From contig JAGBCD010000034.1 in NCBI GenBank assembly GCA_017938155.1, forward strand, positions 29,952-93,951: a DNA stretch of 64,000 nucleotides, written 5' to 3'. The DNA is from Paludibacteraceae bacterium. GTDB taxonomy: Bacteria; Bacteroidota; Bacteroidia; Bacteroidales; Paludibacteraceae. This document shows, piece after piece, positions 55,765 to 64,000 of the stretch. The translations under genes were made by a program, and so were the position numbers. The notes beneath the pieces are model-generated. The model was not told the origin of the DNA. It searched no databases and saw nothing but the letters and a program-made list of their open reading frames with translations. Position 1 is the first letter of the stretch. Every line of letters begins with the position of its first letter.

Positions 55765-56211
55765 ATGTTAACAATTGGAGACAAAATGCCTGCATTTAAC
55801 GTGGCAGATCATGATGGTAATACCATCACCAACGAACAACTGGTAGGAAAGAAGACCGTTATATATTTCTACCCTAAAGATAGCACACCTGGTTGCACAG
55901 CAGAAGCATGTAACCTACGCGACAACTACGAGCATTTTCTTGCACAAGGTTATCAAGTGTATGGTGTAAGCAAAGATAGCCAAAAGTCGCACTTGAATTT
56001 CATAGCAAAAAACAATCTCCCCTTCCCTCTCCTCTCTGACCCAACAACTGAGATGTTGCAAGCTTTTGGAGCCTGGGGCGAAAAGAAAATGTGCGGCAAA
56101 ACCAGCATCGGTACCCTACGCAAGACATTCGTATTTGACGAAGAAAACATTCTAATCAAAATAATAGACAAGGTAGATACAAAAAATCATAGCGAACAAA
56201 TACTTGGGTAA
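55765..56211 (+). CDS. bcp: Thioredoxin-dependent thiol peroxidase (BCP/PrxQ)
   Basis: 148 aa peroxiredoxin. The peroxidatic Cys is in FYPKDSTPGCTAEACNLRD, with the resolving Cys five residues on, the PrxQ alpha-2 type. It reduces hydrogen peroxide and lipid peroxides. It is co-directional with purN. Confidence 0.93.
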   Translation: MLTIGDKMPAFNVADHDGNTITNEQLVGKKTVIYFYPKDSTPGCTAEACNLRDNYEHFLAQGYQVYGVSKDSQKSHLNFIAKNNLPFPLLSDPTTEMLQAFGAWGEKKMCGKTSIGTLRKTFVFDEENILIKIIDKVDTKNHSEQILG

Positions 56212-56274
56212 GGTAATTTGAGAATGAAGAATTGATACAAATCGGTAGAGACAATATACGAAATTCATTCCAAG

Positions 56275-56306
56275 TTTGTGTATGTACAAAAAAAATTGTA
56301 ATTTCG
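56275..56306 (+). promoter_or_regulatory. Likely promoter of prfC
   Basis: TTTG (56275-56278), 20 bases, TAATTTCG (56299-56306), one mismatch. It would give a leader of about 160 bases with no convincing ORF or terminator. Confidence 0.5.
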
Positions 56307-56473
56307 CAGGCTTTTTGTGAGCAACTATGCTAATCAGCAGTATAATTGGACTATATATTGCATGAGTATTATGAATTTCACAAACGCAATGCAATCATGG
56401 TCACTACAAGCAGATATAGGCAATATCACTCAGAAAAAGCGTCTTTTTATCTTTAATTGTAATACATTTTATC

Positions 56474-58060
56474 GTGCTAAATACTCAAGAACAACAAGAG
56501 ATTTTACGTCGTCGCACCTTTGCGATTATCTCACACCCAGATGCAGGTAAAACGACGCTTACCGAAAAATTGCTTCTCTACGGAGGAGCGATTCACGTGG
56601 CTGGTGCAGTCAAGTCGAACAAAATTCGCAAAACGGCGACATCGGACTGGATGGAGATAGAAAAACAGCGTGGTATATCCGTAGCTACTTCTGTAATGGG
56701 ATTTGACTACAACGATTATCACATCAATATCCTTGATACTCCTGGTCACCAGGACTTTGCGGAGGATACCTTCCGCACACTAACAGCAGTGGACTCGGTA
56801 GTGATTGTGATAGACTCCGCTAAAGGTGTAGAGACACAGACACGCCGATTGATGCAAGTTTGTCGCATGCGCAAGACTCCCGTGATGGTGTTTATCAACA
56901 AGATGGACCGTGAGGGTAAAGATCCTTTTGACTTGATGGATGAAGTAGAGAACGAACTTGGCATACATGTACGTCCTTTGTCATGGCCTATCAATAGCGG
57001 CCAACGCTTCAAAGGTGTATATAATATCTTTCAATCGACCCTTGACCTCTACACACCTAACAAGACTCAAGTCACTGAATCCTTGCGTTTTGACGATGTG
57101 AGTGATCCACAAATTGCTCAACTGGTAGGCGACAACGATGCCATGAAACTGCAAGAGGATTTGGAGATGATAGAGGGAGTATATAATCCTTTTGATCAAG
57201 AAGAGTATTTAGCAGGCGAATTAGCTCCGGTGTTCTTCGGCTCAGCATTGAACACTTTTGGTGTAAAAGAGTTATTAGAGTGCTTCGTGCAGATTGCTCC
57301 TTCGCCCCGCCCTGTGGAAGCTATAGAACGCAAGGTAGATCCTATGGAAGACGGTTTTACGGCTTTCTGTTTTAAGATTCATGCCAACATGGATCCTAAC
57401 CATCGTTCATGTATTGCGTTCTTTAAGATTTGCTCCGGTAAGTTTGTTCGAAACACCTACTATAAACACGTGCGCGAGAATCGCCAAATGCGCTTTGCAG
57501 CTCCTACCTGCTTTATGGCACAACGCAAAGAGACCGTAGATGAAGCCTTTGCTGGTGACATAGTAGGTTTGCCAGATACAGGAAACTTCAAGATTGGCGA
57601 CACATTGACAGCAGGCGAAAATCTACACTTCAAGGGTCTTCCATCCTTCTCGCCAGAGATGTTTAAATACATTGAGAACGCCGACCCAATGAAACAAAAA
57701 CAATTGGAAAAGGGTGTCAATCAATTGATGGACGAAGGTGTAGCTCAGTTATTTGTTAGCCAACTGAATGGAAGAAAAATCATTGGTACAGTCGGTCAAT
57801 TGCAGTTTGAAGTTATCCAATATCGCTTGGAGCACGAATATCAAGCCAAGTGCCGTTGGGAGCCTCTTCAAATGTTCAAGGCTTGTTGGATAGAATCGGA
57901 TAACGAAGAAGAATTGGCTATGTTTAAAAAACGTAAAGCACAGTATATGGCAACCGACAAAGAAGGGCGCGATGTGTTTATGGCTGATAGTGGTTATGTA
58001 CTACAAATGGCACAAAATGACTACAAAAATATCAAGTTCCACTTTACCAGTGAATTTTAA
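56474..58060 (+). CDS. prfC: Peptide chain release factor 3
   Basis: GTPase that recycles RF1/RF2 after termination. 528 aa. A GTG start at 56474 is required, since no ATG lies before the G domain: G1 [10 protein letters not shown]2/G3 [13 protein letters not shown] and DTPGHQDF, and G4 NKMD. The C-terminal half is the RF3-specific part ending [24 protein letters not shown]. The nucleoside transporter gene follows after 28 bases. Confidence 0.95.
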   Translation: MLNTQEQQEILRRRTFAIISHPDAGKTTLTEKLLLYGGAIHVAGAVKSNKIRKTATSDWMEIEKQRGISVATSVMGFDYNDYHINILDTPGHQDFAEDTFRTLTAVDSVVIVIDSAKGVETQTRRLMQVCRMRKTPVMVFINKMDREGKDPFDLMDEVENELGIHVRPLSWPINSGQRFKGVYNIFQSTLDLYTPNKTQVTESLRFDDVSDPQIAQLVGDNDAMKLQEDLEMIEGVYNPFDQEEYLAGELAPVFFGSALNTFGVKELLECFVQIAPSPRPVEAIERKVDPMEDGFTAFCFKIHANMDPNHRSCIAFFKICSGKFVRNTYYKHVRENRQMRFAAPTCFMAQRKETVDEAFAGDIVGLPDTGNFKIGDTLTAGENLHFKGLPSFSPEMFKYIENADPMKQKQLEKGVNQLMDEGVAQLFVSQLNGRKIIGTVGQLQFEVIQYRLEHEYQAKCRWEPLQMFKACWIESDNEEELAMFKKRKAQYMATDKEGRDVFMADSGYVLQMAQNDYKNIKFHFTSEF

Positions 58061-58088
58061 CAATTCATAATTCATATTTTTAATTCTT

Positions 58089-59366
58089 ATGAAGAACATC
58101 AAATTTCGACTAACAATCATGAATTTCCTCGAATTTGCCGTTTGGGGAGCGTATCTAACATCCATGGGTACCTACCTTGCTACGCATGGTATGGCTACCA
58201 ATATTGGTTGGTTCTATTCCATCCAAGGTATCGTAAGTTTGTTTATGCCCGCATTGATGGGTATTGTAGCCGATCGTTGGATTCCTGCACAGAAAGCATT
58301 AAGCCTTTGCCACGCGTTGGCAGGTACATTTATGATTGCGACAGGTGCCTATGGTCTCTACGCAGGCGATGGTGTACAATTTGCTACGCTATTCTCTCTT
58401 TACACAGCTTCAGTAGCATTCTTTATGCCTACCCTTGCGCTGAGCAATTCCGTAGCCTATACAGCATTAACTCAAGCAAACATGGATACAGTGAAAGACT
58501 TCCCTCCTATCCGCGTACTTGGTACAGTGGGCTTTATTGTAACCATGTGGGTAGTGGACTTGTGTGGTTTCCAAGCGACTCCTAATCAATTCATAGTTAG
58601 TGGAGGATTGAGTATTGTATTGGCTCTATATTCATTGTCTTTACCAAAATGTCCTATCAAAGGCCATATAGAAAGCAAATCATTGGTAGAATCATTAGGC
58701 CTGGAGGCTTTTGCACTATTCAAACAAAAAAAGATGGCTGTTTTCTTCATCTTCTCCATGTTGTTGGGCATGTGTTTACAAATCACCAACGGTTATGCTA
58801 ATCCTTTCATCACAAGTTTTGGAGCCATTGAGGAGTTCGCTGACACATTCGGTGTGCAACATGCTAATATCTTGATTTCTATCTCTCAAATCTGCGAGGC
58901 TTTGTGTATATTGTTCATTCCATTCTTCTTGAAAAAGTTTGGTATCAAGTCGGTAATGCTGATGGCAATGTTCGCATGGGTATTGCGTTTCGGTTTGTTC
59001 GGCGCTGGTGACCCAGGCATGCCTGGTGTGATACTCTTTGTTTTGAGTTGTATCGTTTATGGTTTTGCCTTCGACTTCTTCAATATCTCAGGTTCGTTGT
59101 ATGTGGATCAAGAGACCAACCCAGCTCAACGCTCCAGCGCACAAGGTTTGTTTGTGATGATGACCAATGGTTTTGGTGCTACGATTGGAACATTGGCAGC
59201 GCAAGCGATTGTTAACCATTTTGTACACGCACAAGATGTTGTAGCGGCAGGTCCTATGGCTATATGGGAAGGCTGGCAAACAAGTTGGTATATCTTCGCA
59301 GCATTCGCTTTGGTTGTAGCCATTGCTTTCTGGATTATTTTCCCTAAGACACCAGTGAAAGAATAA
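58089..59366 (+). CDS. MFS transporter, nucleoside:H+ symporter family
   Basis: 425 aa, about 12 helices. The N-terminus (LTIMNFLEFAVWGAYLTSMGTYL) and GIVADRWIPAQKAL match the NupG/XapB-like nucleoside symporters. The later segment FDFFNISGSLYVDQETNPAQRSSAQGLF is also characteristic. It takes up nucleosides with protons, which fits the nearby purN only loosely. It is followed after 41 bases by the GldF-like gene. Confidence 0.88.
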   Translation: MKNIKFRLTIMNFLEFAVWGAYLTSMGTYLATHGMATNIGWFYSIQGIVSLFMPALMGIVADRWIPAQKALSLCHALAGTFMIATGAYGLYAGDGVQFATLFSLYTASVAFFMPTLALSNSVAYTALTQANMDTVKDFPPIRVLGTVGFIVTMWVVDLCGFQATPNQFIVSGGLSIVLALYSLSLPKCPIKGHIESKSLVESLGLEAFALFKQKKMAVFFIFSMLLGMCLQITNGYANPFITSFGAIEEFADTFGVQHANILISISQICEALCILFIPFFLKKFGIKSVMLMAMFAWVLRFGLFGAGDPGMPGVILFVLSCIVYGFAFDFFNISGSLYVDQETNPAQRSSAQGLFVMMTNGFGATIGTLAAQAIVNHFVHAQDVVAAGPMAIWEGWQTSWYIFAAFALVVAIAFWIIFPKTPVKE

Positions 59367-59407
59367 GCCCCCTCCTACCCTCTCCCTAAAAGAGGAAGAA
59401 TATAAAC

Positions 59408-60073
59408 ATGTTTAGAAAAGAATTATCATATTACTTCGCCACACCCATTGCGTATATTGTAATTGGTCTGTATTGGATAGGAATCAGTTTGTTTCTATGG
59501 GTAATACCTGGCGAGTGGAACATCATCACCTCTGGGTATGCTCAAGTGGATGGGTTATTTCACATATCACCCTGGTTACTGATCCTTCTATGTCCTGCCC
59601 TTACGATGCGTTTGATAGCGGAAGAACGGCAAACGGGCACCTGGGATTTACTGAGAACATTACCTATTTCATTGTCTCGCGTAGTGCTATGCAAATATGC
59701 TGCAGCATGGACCTTGACAGCCATCGCACTGCTGCCTTGTAGTGTACATTATTTTTTGGTATATTATATTGCTGAGCCTATTGGCAATGTAGATGGTGGT
59801 GCTTTTGCAGGAAGTATGGTAGGATTGCTTTTCTTGAGTGCTACTTTTACTTCCATCGGATTGCTTGCCAGTAGTTTTACCAAAAGTCAGATTGTGTCCT
59901 TTATATTAGGTGCTATTAGTTGCTTTGCACTTTATTGGATTACATTACAGGACCATTACCTAAGCATGGCCCGTGGAGTTTTGGACTTGCGTGATGTATT
60001 ATTGTTTGTATCCATCACCATTTTATCGCTATCCTTAAGTATTTTTGTATTGGATAGGATTGATAAAAAATAA
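59408..60073 (+). CDS. ABC-2 type permease, GldF-like
   Basis: 221 aa with six helices. It starts FRKELSYYFATPIAYIVIG and has RLIAEERQTGTWDLLRTLPIS between helices 2 and 3, the pattern of GldF-type permeases. GldF works with ATPase GldA and substrate protein GldG in gliding bacteria; neither is in this window, so partners must be elsewhere or the function has changed. A phosphoesterase gene follows after 15 bases. Confidence 0.8.
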   Translation: MFRKELSYYFATPIAYIVIGLYWIGISLFLWVIPGEWNIITSGYAQVDGLFHISPWLLILLCPALTMRLIAEERQTGTWDLLRTLPISLSRVVLCKYAAAWTLTAIALLPCSVHYFLVYYIAEPIGNVDGGAFAGSMVGLLFLSATFTSIGLLASSFTKSQIVSFILGAISCFALYWITLQDHYLSMARGVLDLRDVLLFVSITILSLSLSIFVLDRIDKK

Positions 60074-60088
60074 ACAACATCTCATCGT

Positions 60089-60646
60089 ATGACCCGAATA
60101 GGTTTATTGAGCGATACGCATGGCCTTTTGGATAAACGTGTACTGAAGCACTTTGCCAATGTTGACGAGATATGGCATGCTGGAGATATTGGTAGTAGTG
60201 AAGTGCTACATACCTTACGTGAATTCAAGCCTACTCGCGCTGTTTATGGAAATATGGATAGTGGAGATGTGCGCTATTCGTTGAATGAGTTTTATCGTTT
60301 TCGAGTAGAAGATGTCAACGTGTTGATGACCCATATAGGGGGGTACCCTGGTAAATACAACCCATGGCTGATACCGATGTTTCAAAAAAGTAATTCTCTC
60401 AAAGCATGGGAGGCGTGGGAAAAGGAAGACAACAAGGAAACAACATCATCCCCTCCTATTGACTTGTTTGTATGTGGACATAGTCACATATTGAAAGTGC
60501 AATATGATCATCAATGGAAAATGCTGACCATAAATCCTGGAGCAGCAGGTAAACAAGGATGGCATCCAGTACAAACACTAATACGCTTTGTCATTGACAA
60601 ACACCTAATCAAAGATTTAGAAGTTATCGAATTGGAACGTAAATAA
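60089..60646 (+). CDS. Metallophosphoesterase, YfcE/MJ0936 family
   Basis: 185 aa. Metal-binding motifs run in order: LLSDTHGLLD (DTH), IWHAGDIGS (GD), YGNMDSGD (GNxD), LMTHIGG and VCGHSHILKV (GHSH). NPGAAG ends the core. Members hydrolyse phosphodiesters such as cyclic nucleotides; the substrate is unknown. It is the last gene of the plus-strand run from prfC. Confidence 0.9.
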   Translation: MTRIGLLSDTHGLLDKRVLKHFANVDEIWHAGDIGSSEVLHTLREFKPTRAVYGNMDSGDVRYSLNEFYRFRVEDVNVLMTHIGGYPGKYNPWLIPMFQKSNSLKAWEAWEKEDNKETTSSPPIDLFVCGHSHILKVQYDHQWKMLTINPGAAGKQGWHPVQTLIRFVIDKHLIKDLEVIELERK

Positions 60647-60709
60647 AGGTAGATAAAAGAAAAAAGTGTTAATTTTTGTAAATACATGTTGCATAACATA
60701 TAAATAAGT

Positions 60710-60741
60710 ATTGCGGGAGTGAAGTAAAAGCAGTACCTTTG
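60710..60741 (+). promoter_or_regulatory. Promoter of an orphan short transcript
   Basis: ATTG (60710-60713), 20 bases, TACCTTTG (60734-60741). No ORF follows on the plus strand; an intrinsic terminator lies 70 bases on. Confidence 0.65.
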
Positions 60742-60746
60742 CACCC

Positions 60747-60834
60747 GAAATCAAAACAACACAATCTTTTTTGTACCTTAAAAATCAAACAGACTAATAC
60801 CAGGAAATAGAGACGTCGAGATGACGTCTTTTTT
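60747..60834 (+). ncRNA. Candidate small RNA (about 85-90 nt)
   Basis: The unit runs from a good promoter (60710-60741) to a 7-bp stem with T-run (60811-60834). The body is A-rich, unstructured and has no start codon followed by a meaningful ORF. The gene before it ends at 60646 and the next one is on the other strand, so the unit has no other explanation. It could be a trans-acting sRNA; target unknown. Confidence 0.5.
60811..60834 (+). terminator. Intrinsic terminator of the candidate sRNA
   Basis: AGACGTC (60811-60817), loop GAGAT, GACGTCT (60823-60829), followed by TTTTTTC. Confidence 0.75.
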
Positions 60835-60888
60835 CTTTTTTCTATATTGAACTATCCAAAAATAAAAGACTATGCAAGAAAGGAATGA

Positions 60889-61734
60889 TTATTTTTCAAG
60901 GTACTTGCGCAACCTATCCCAGCACATTTGTGCATCCTTATAACCTAAGTCATACATTTCTTGCAAGCGTTTAGGATTTTTTTCAAGTCTATGAATATGT
61001 ACTGTTTTAGAGGGTCTAATAACGAATACTTTCCCGTCTTTTTCTAAGCGACGGATTTGTTTTTGTCTTTTCTTGTAGTTCTCATTTCTCTTGGCAATGG
61101 TATGTAGCAATTTTTTGCGACGAGGATACCATAGACGACAAATTATGTTCAATTTATCCCTCTTAACATATTCTGCTGGTTGTGTGAGAACAAGTATAAT
61201 CTTGTTGCATCCCAATTCGAAGCATTTATCCAATGGGATATTATCAGCTAATCCTCCATCTAAATACTCTTCCCCATTCCATAGGACAGGCTGGGACAAT
61301 ATAGGCAATGCAGCAGAAGCTCTTATTAAGTCAATTTGTTTGTCACAATCATCTATGCGAACATACTCCGCTTTTCCGGTTCGCATATTGGTAATGGTTG
61401 CATAGAAATGAGTATCTTGTTGTTTGAAGGTTTCGTTGTCAAAAGGGTCTAATTTGTCGGGCAACAAGTGATAAGCAAATTCGGTGTTAACCACATTACC
61501 CGTTTTGAGCCAAGAGCGCAAACTAATATAATTTCTATTACCTATAAATCGTTTGTTATACCTAAGTACTCGTCCCTTTTGTTTGGATAATAGATTGACG
61601 CCAAAAGTAGTACCAGCGGATGTAGCAGTAATGATGTTAGGCTGAAACCCATGTTCCAGCATAACATCAATAACACCTGCGGTATATAAACCTCTCATTC
61701 CTCCACCTTCCAAAACTAAGCCTACTTGCTTCAT
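60889..61734 (-). CDS. Patatin-like phospholipase
   Basis: 281 aa. Oxyanion loop GGGMRGLYTAG (10-20), nucleophile elbow ATSAG with Ser near 41, and the catalytic Asp in LDGGLADNIPL. The first elbow position is Ala rather than the usual Gly. The C-terminal third is basic (NENYKKRQKQIRRLEKDGK), typical of the YjjU-like branch. Predicted to hydrolyse acyl esters of lipids. It starts 12 bases after the GH3 gene, forming an operon with it. Confidence 0.88.
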   Translation of the reverse strand: MKQVGLVLEGGGMRGLYTAGVIDVMLEHGFQPNIITATSAGTTFGVNLLSKQKGRVLRYNKRFIGNRNYISLRSWLKTGNVVNTEFAYHLLPDKLDPFDNETFKQQDTHFYATITNMRTGKAEYVRIDDCDKQIDLIRASAALPILSQPVLWNGEEYLDGGLADNIPLDKCFELGCNKIILVLTQPAEYVKRDKLNIICRLWYPRRKKLLHTIAKRNENYKKRQKQIRRLEKDGKVFVIRPSKTVHIHRLEKNPKRLQEMYDLGYKDAQMCWDRLRKYLEK

Positions 61735-61746
61735 AATTTATTGGAA

Positions 61747-63441
61747 TTACGATAGAGTTAATTGTTTGAATTTACTATGTCTTGTCTCATCCTGCAATAG
61801 TAGTTGGAGTTTGAATTGTCCATCTCTTGCTCCTTCCGCTATACATTGCGCTTTGAATTTCTCAAAAGAGTGTTCTACTAATCGATGGGTGATTAGTGGT
61901 TTCAGTCTAAACGAATCTCGTTTGGCCTTGTACTCCATATTAGTATTCTTGAGCATATCATCAACCAAAGAAGTAAAATGCTCTGCTTGCTGTTGCGAAA
62001 TAGTCTGGTCTGCAAACTCATAATAGATTTGGTAAGTAGATTGCTCCAAATCGGCAAATCCGATGAAGAATACCACTTGCAAGCCTGTTGTTTTCTCGGC
62101 TTCCCTTACAGCATTGATAAATTGTCTTTCATGCAATTTCTCGCCTGTTATGGTCACGATACCATTTACTTTTTGTATCATATGTACTGTAGGAGTATTG
62201 CCGAACTTCTCTCCTACTTGCACCAAATCGTTCATGTTATAACGATAAAGTCCAGCGAAAGTAGTTACATATGGGCAGTATCGTTTGCCATATTGTAGTT
62301 CATCCAGTTGCAAGAAAGTAGGGTTGGGGTTATCCAAATCCTCCTCTGCCACAAACTCGTAGTAATGGAAATGTGGGAAAAGAACCGTGTTGTTGGTATC
62401 GTCTAATACCAATCCAAATCGACATTCAGAAGCGAAATATCCAAATTCTTGATGTAGCATATGCTCTGGGAAAGAGTCCTTGAACTTGTCCAAATACACT
62501 TTGGTGTTGCCGCATTTCCAAGTATTGAGCAATTGCAAATTTGGCCAATAGTGTTTTGGTAATACCTTACCATACCTAACTTTTAAAGCTCTCAATTCAC
62601 TTGCTCTGGCATGATTGGGTTTGAGATAAGGTTGTATTTGTTCTCTAATCCATTGAGGAATATCAAGATTCGGGTTCAGGGTACCCTTCTCTATATCGTT
62701 GCAATAATCGTCAAAATATTCGTTTACGTTGTTTTGCATCTCAACGATGGTTGATGGATTGGCAGTTACGATAAGTGTGATGTTTCGCTCAATACCCATA
62801 CGCATTAGGGTATAATAGCGTGCTGTATAGTCTTCTATCGAATATACTGCGGAAGGAGATGCATAGAGTTTTTTCACAAAATTGGGGCAATCGCGTTGCG
62901 TCACACCACTTACCGACCCAAAGATGGTACCATCTGGCGCTTCACCTTCTTTGATTTTGCCCACGATACTTACGATTTTACCTGTAAAAACTTTTGGTCT
63001 ATTCTTAATGAAGTTGAATAGCCAGACCTTGGTCATCTTGCCATAGATATTGTTGAGATATTCTTTGGTTATGGGTACCCACTTAGGTTCATTGGTAGTA
63101 CCCGAAGTGGTTGCATACAATAATGGTTTACCTGGAAATAAAATATTCGGTTGTCCATGTTTATGTTTCTCCACATAAGGTCTAAGATCTTCGTAATCAT
63201 TAGGATGAACATATTGTTGATACAATGCAAACAATTCATCAGCACTTTTTGCATTTAATATTTGCTCAAACTTATGTTCTCTTCCATATTCAGTGTCTTT
63301 GGCATAGTTTAAAATTGCCCTTAACGTTTTCTCTTGTGCTTTACGTGGGTTTTTAGTCGCTCTCTTAAGTACAAGATACTGTATTCCACCCGCACATCCT
63401 AATAAAAAATTAGGTACGAATGGACATGAATTCTGTTCCAT
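61747..63441 (-). CDS. GH3 family acyl-adenylating protein
   Basis: 564 aa. Family features: LLYATTSGTTNEPKWVPIT (ATP phosphate motif), FGYFASECRFGL, YYEFVAEEDL, AGLYRYNMNDLVQV and GITGEKLHE-like TITGEKLHERQF. Plant GH3 enzymes adenylate carboxylic acids and join them to amino acids; the bacterial role is unknown but an acyl-amide or acyl-activating step is plausible. Pairing with a patatin-like lipase suggests use of released fatty acids; this is inference. Confidence 0.88.
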   Translation of the reverse strand: MEQNSCPFVPNFLLGCAGGIQYLVLKRATKNPRKAQEKTLRAILNYAKDTEYGREHKFEQILNAKSADELFALYQQYVHPNDYEDLRPYVEKHKHGQPNILFPGKPLLYATTSGTTNEPKWVPITKEYLNNIYGKMTKVWLFNFIKNRPKVFTGKIVSIVGKIKEGEAPDGTIFGSVSGVTQRDCPNFVKKLYASPSAVYSIEDYTARYYTLMRMGIERNITLIVTANPSTIVEMQNNVNEYFDDYCNDIEKGTLNPNLDIPQWIREQIQPYLKPNHARASELRALKVRYGKVLPKHYWPNLQLLNTWKCGNTKVYLDKFKDSFPEHMLHQEFGYFASECRFGLVLDDTNNTVLFPHFHYYEFVAEEDLDNPNPTFLQLDELQYGKRYCPYVTTFAGLYRYNMNDLVQVGEKFGNTPTVHMIQKVNGIVTITGEKLHERQFINAVREAEKTTGLQVVFFIGFADLEQSTYQIYYEFADQTISQQQAEHFTSLVDDMLKNTNMEYKAKRDSFRLKPLITHRLVEHSFEKFKAQCIAEGARDGQFKLQLLLQDETRHSKFKQLTLS

Positions 63442-63606
63442 AATAGTAGCTGTAATTTATTTAGATTAATAATTAAATGTATATATTTAACTTTAAACGT
63501 CATATATGAGAAAAACAACTTTCGTGCCAAAAGAAAATATAAATATCTCAAAATCAATATATTGCAACTTTTTCATAAAGATAGTAACCTTTTAATTTAT
63601 AATATC
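63442..63606. other. AT-rich upstream region of the GH3 gene
   Basis: No consensus promoter or gene was recognised. Confidence 0.4.
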
Positions 63607-64000
63607 GCACCTGCGGTACTGTTTCAAAGGTTCAAGGGTTTCATGCATCAAAGATGCTTGTTTCATTGCAGCAAAGCTGCAGTTTCAAAGGTTCAAGAGT
63701 TTCACGCATCAAAGATGCTTGTTTCATTGCAGCAAAGCTGCAGTTTCAAAGGTTCAAGGGTTTCATGCATCAAAGATGCTTGTTTCATTGCAGCAAAGCT
63801 GCAGTTTCAAAGGTTCAAGAGTTTCACGCATCAAAGATGCTTGTTTCATTGCAGCGAAGCTGCAGTTTCAAAGGTTCAAGGGTTTCACGCATCAAAGATG
63901 CTTGTTTCATTGCAGCAAAGCTGCAGTTTCAAAGGTTCAAGGGTTTCATGCATCAAAGATGCTTGTTTCATTGCAGCAAAGCTGCAGTTTCAAAGGTTCA
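63607..64000. repeat. 61-bp tandem repeat array, continues past window
   Basis: Units begin at 63621, 63682, 63743, 63804, 63865, 63926 and 63987: six complete and one cut. Each holds two triloop hairpins, GCATCaaaGATGC and GCAGCaaaGCTGC, linked by TTTCAAAGGTTCAAG. Units 1 and 3 match each other, as do 2 and 4, hinting at growth by 122-base steps. No unique spacers, so not CRISPR. Confidence 0.9.

Noticed and set aside
63607-64000. CRISPR array
   Set aside because: The 61-bp units are contiguous and nearly identical with no unique spacers, and there are no cas genes.

Overview
The window is chromosomal DNA from a member of the Bacteroidales (Bacteroidota). The evidence is direct. Many genes follow the Bacteroidetes promoter pattern (-33 TTTG, about 20 bases, -7 TAnnTTTG). 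Type IX secretion sorting domains and a gliding-type (CHU_C) C-terminal domain are present. The housekeeping set (M3 and M16 peptidases, GH3 protein, RNase Y next to ZapA, DUF3078, pdxJ-exbB-exbD-tonB) is typical of the order. The family is not decidable from the sequence; the mixture would suit a Paludibacteraceae-like gut lineage. No tRNA, rRNA or CRISPR array was found.

Layout. 1-4.6 kb is the accessory part: a truncated subtilisin-like protease, an unrecognised 384-aa protein preceded by a ~400-base highly structured leader with its own consensus promoter, hairpin repeats and a 372-bp MITE. 4.6-13.4 kb (minus strand) holds the peptidase dcp, a CBM9-like protein, a T9SS/CHU_C protein, serA, serC and a divergent biotin-dependent carboxyltransferase-like protein. 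13.8-21.6 kb (plus) holds an AI-2E-family permease, a secreted CotH kinase-like protein, gltX, an A-type flavoprotein and recQ. 21.6-32.5 kb (minus) holds era, an M16 peptidase, tdh and kbl (threonine to glycine plus acetyl-CoA), gdhA and a sensor kinase. 32.5-34.0 kb (plus) holds a His-rich CcdA-like membrane protein and trmN6. 34.1-41.9 kb (minus) is a near-continuous run ribF, pdxJ, exbB, exbD, tonB, DJ-1, DUF3078, coiled-coil protein, zapA, rny. 42.1-47.1 kb (plus) holds pheT, a 37-codon ORF overlapping an acetyltransferase gene, an iron alcohol dehydrogenase and a sugar acetyltransferase. 47.2-54.2 kb (minus) is a 2192-aa T9SS surface protein with a small membrane partner. A second MITE copy, split by a nested insertion, sits just upstream of their promoter. 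55.1-60.6 kb (plus) holds purN, bcp, prfC, a nucleoside transporter, a GldF-like permease and a phosphoesterase. A promoter-terminator unit without an ORF follows (candidate sRNA). 60.9-63.4 kb (minus) holds a patatin-like lipase and a GH3 protein, and the window ends inside a 61-bp tandem repeat array.

The coding part is largely ordinary. The most interesting signals are non-coding: (1) the structured RNA leader plus unknown protein at 1.9-3.5 kb, with mutually exclusive long-range pairings; (2) the MITE family with 11-bp tandem repeats that differ by exactly five units between copies; (3) intergenic arrays of tiny stem-loops; (4) an orphan promoter-terminator transcript at 60.7 kb.
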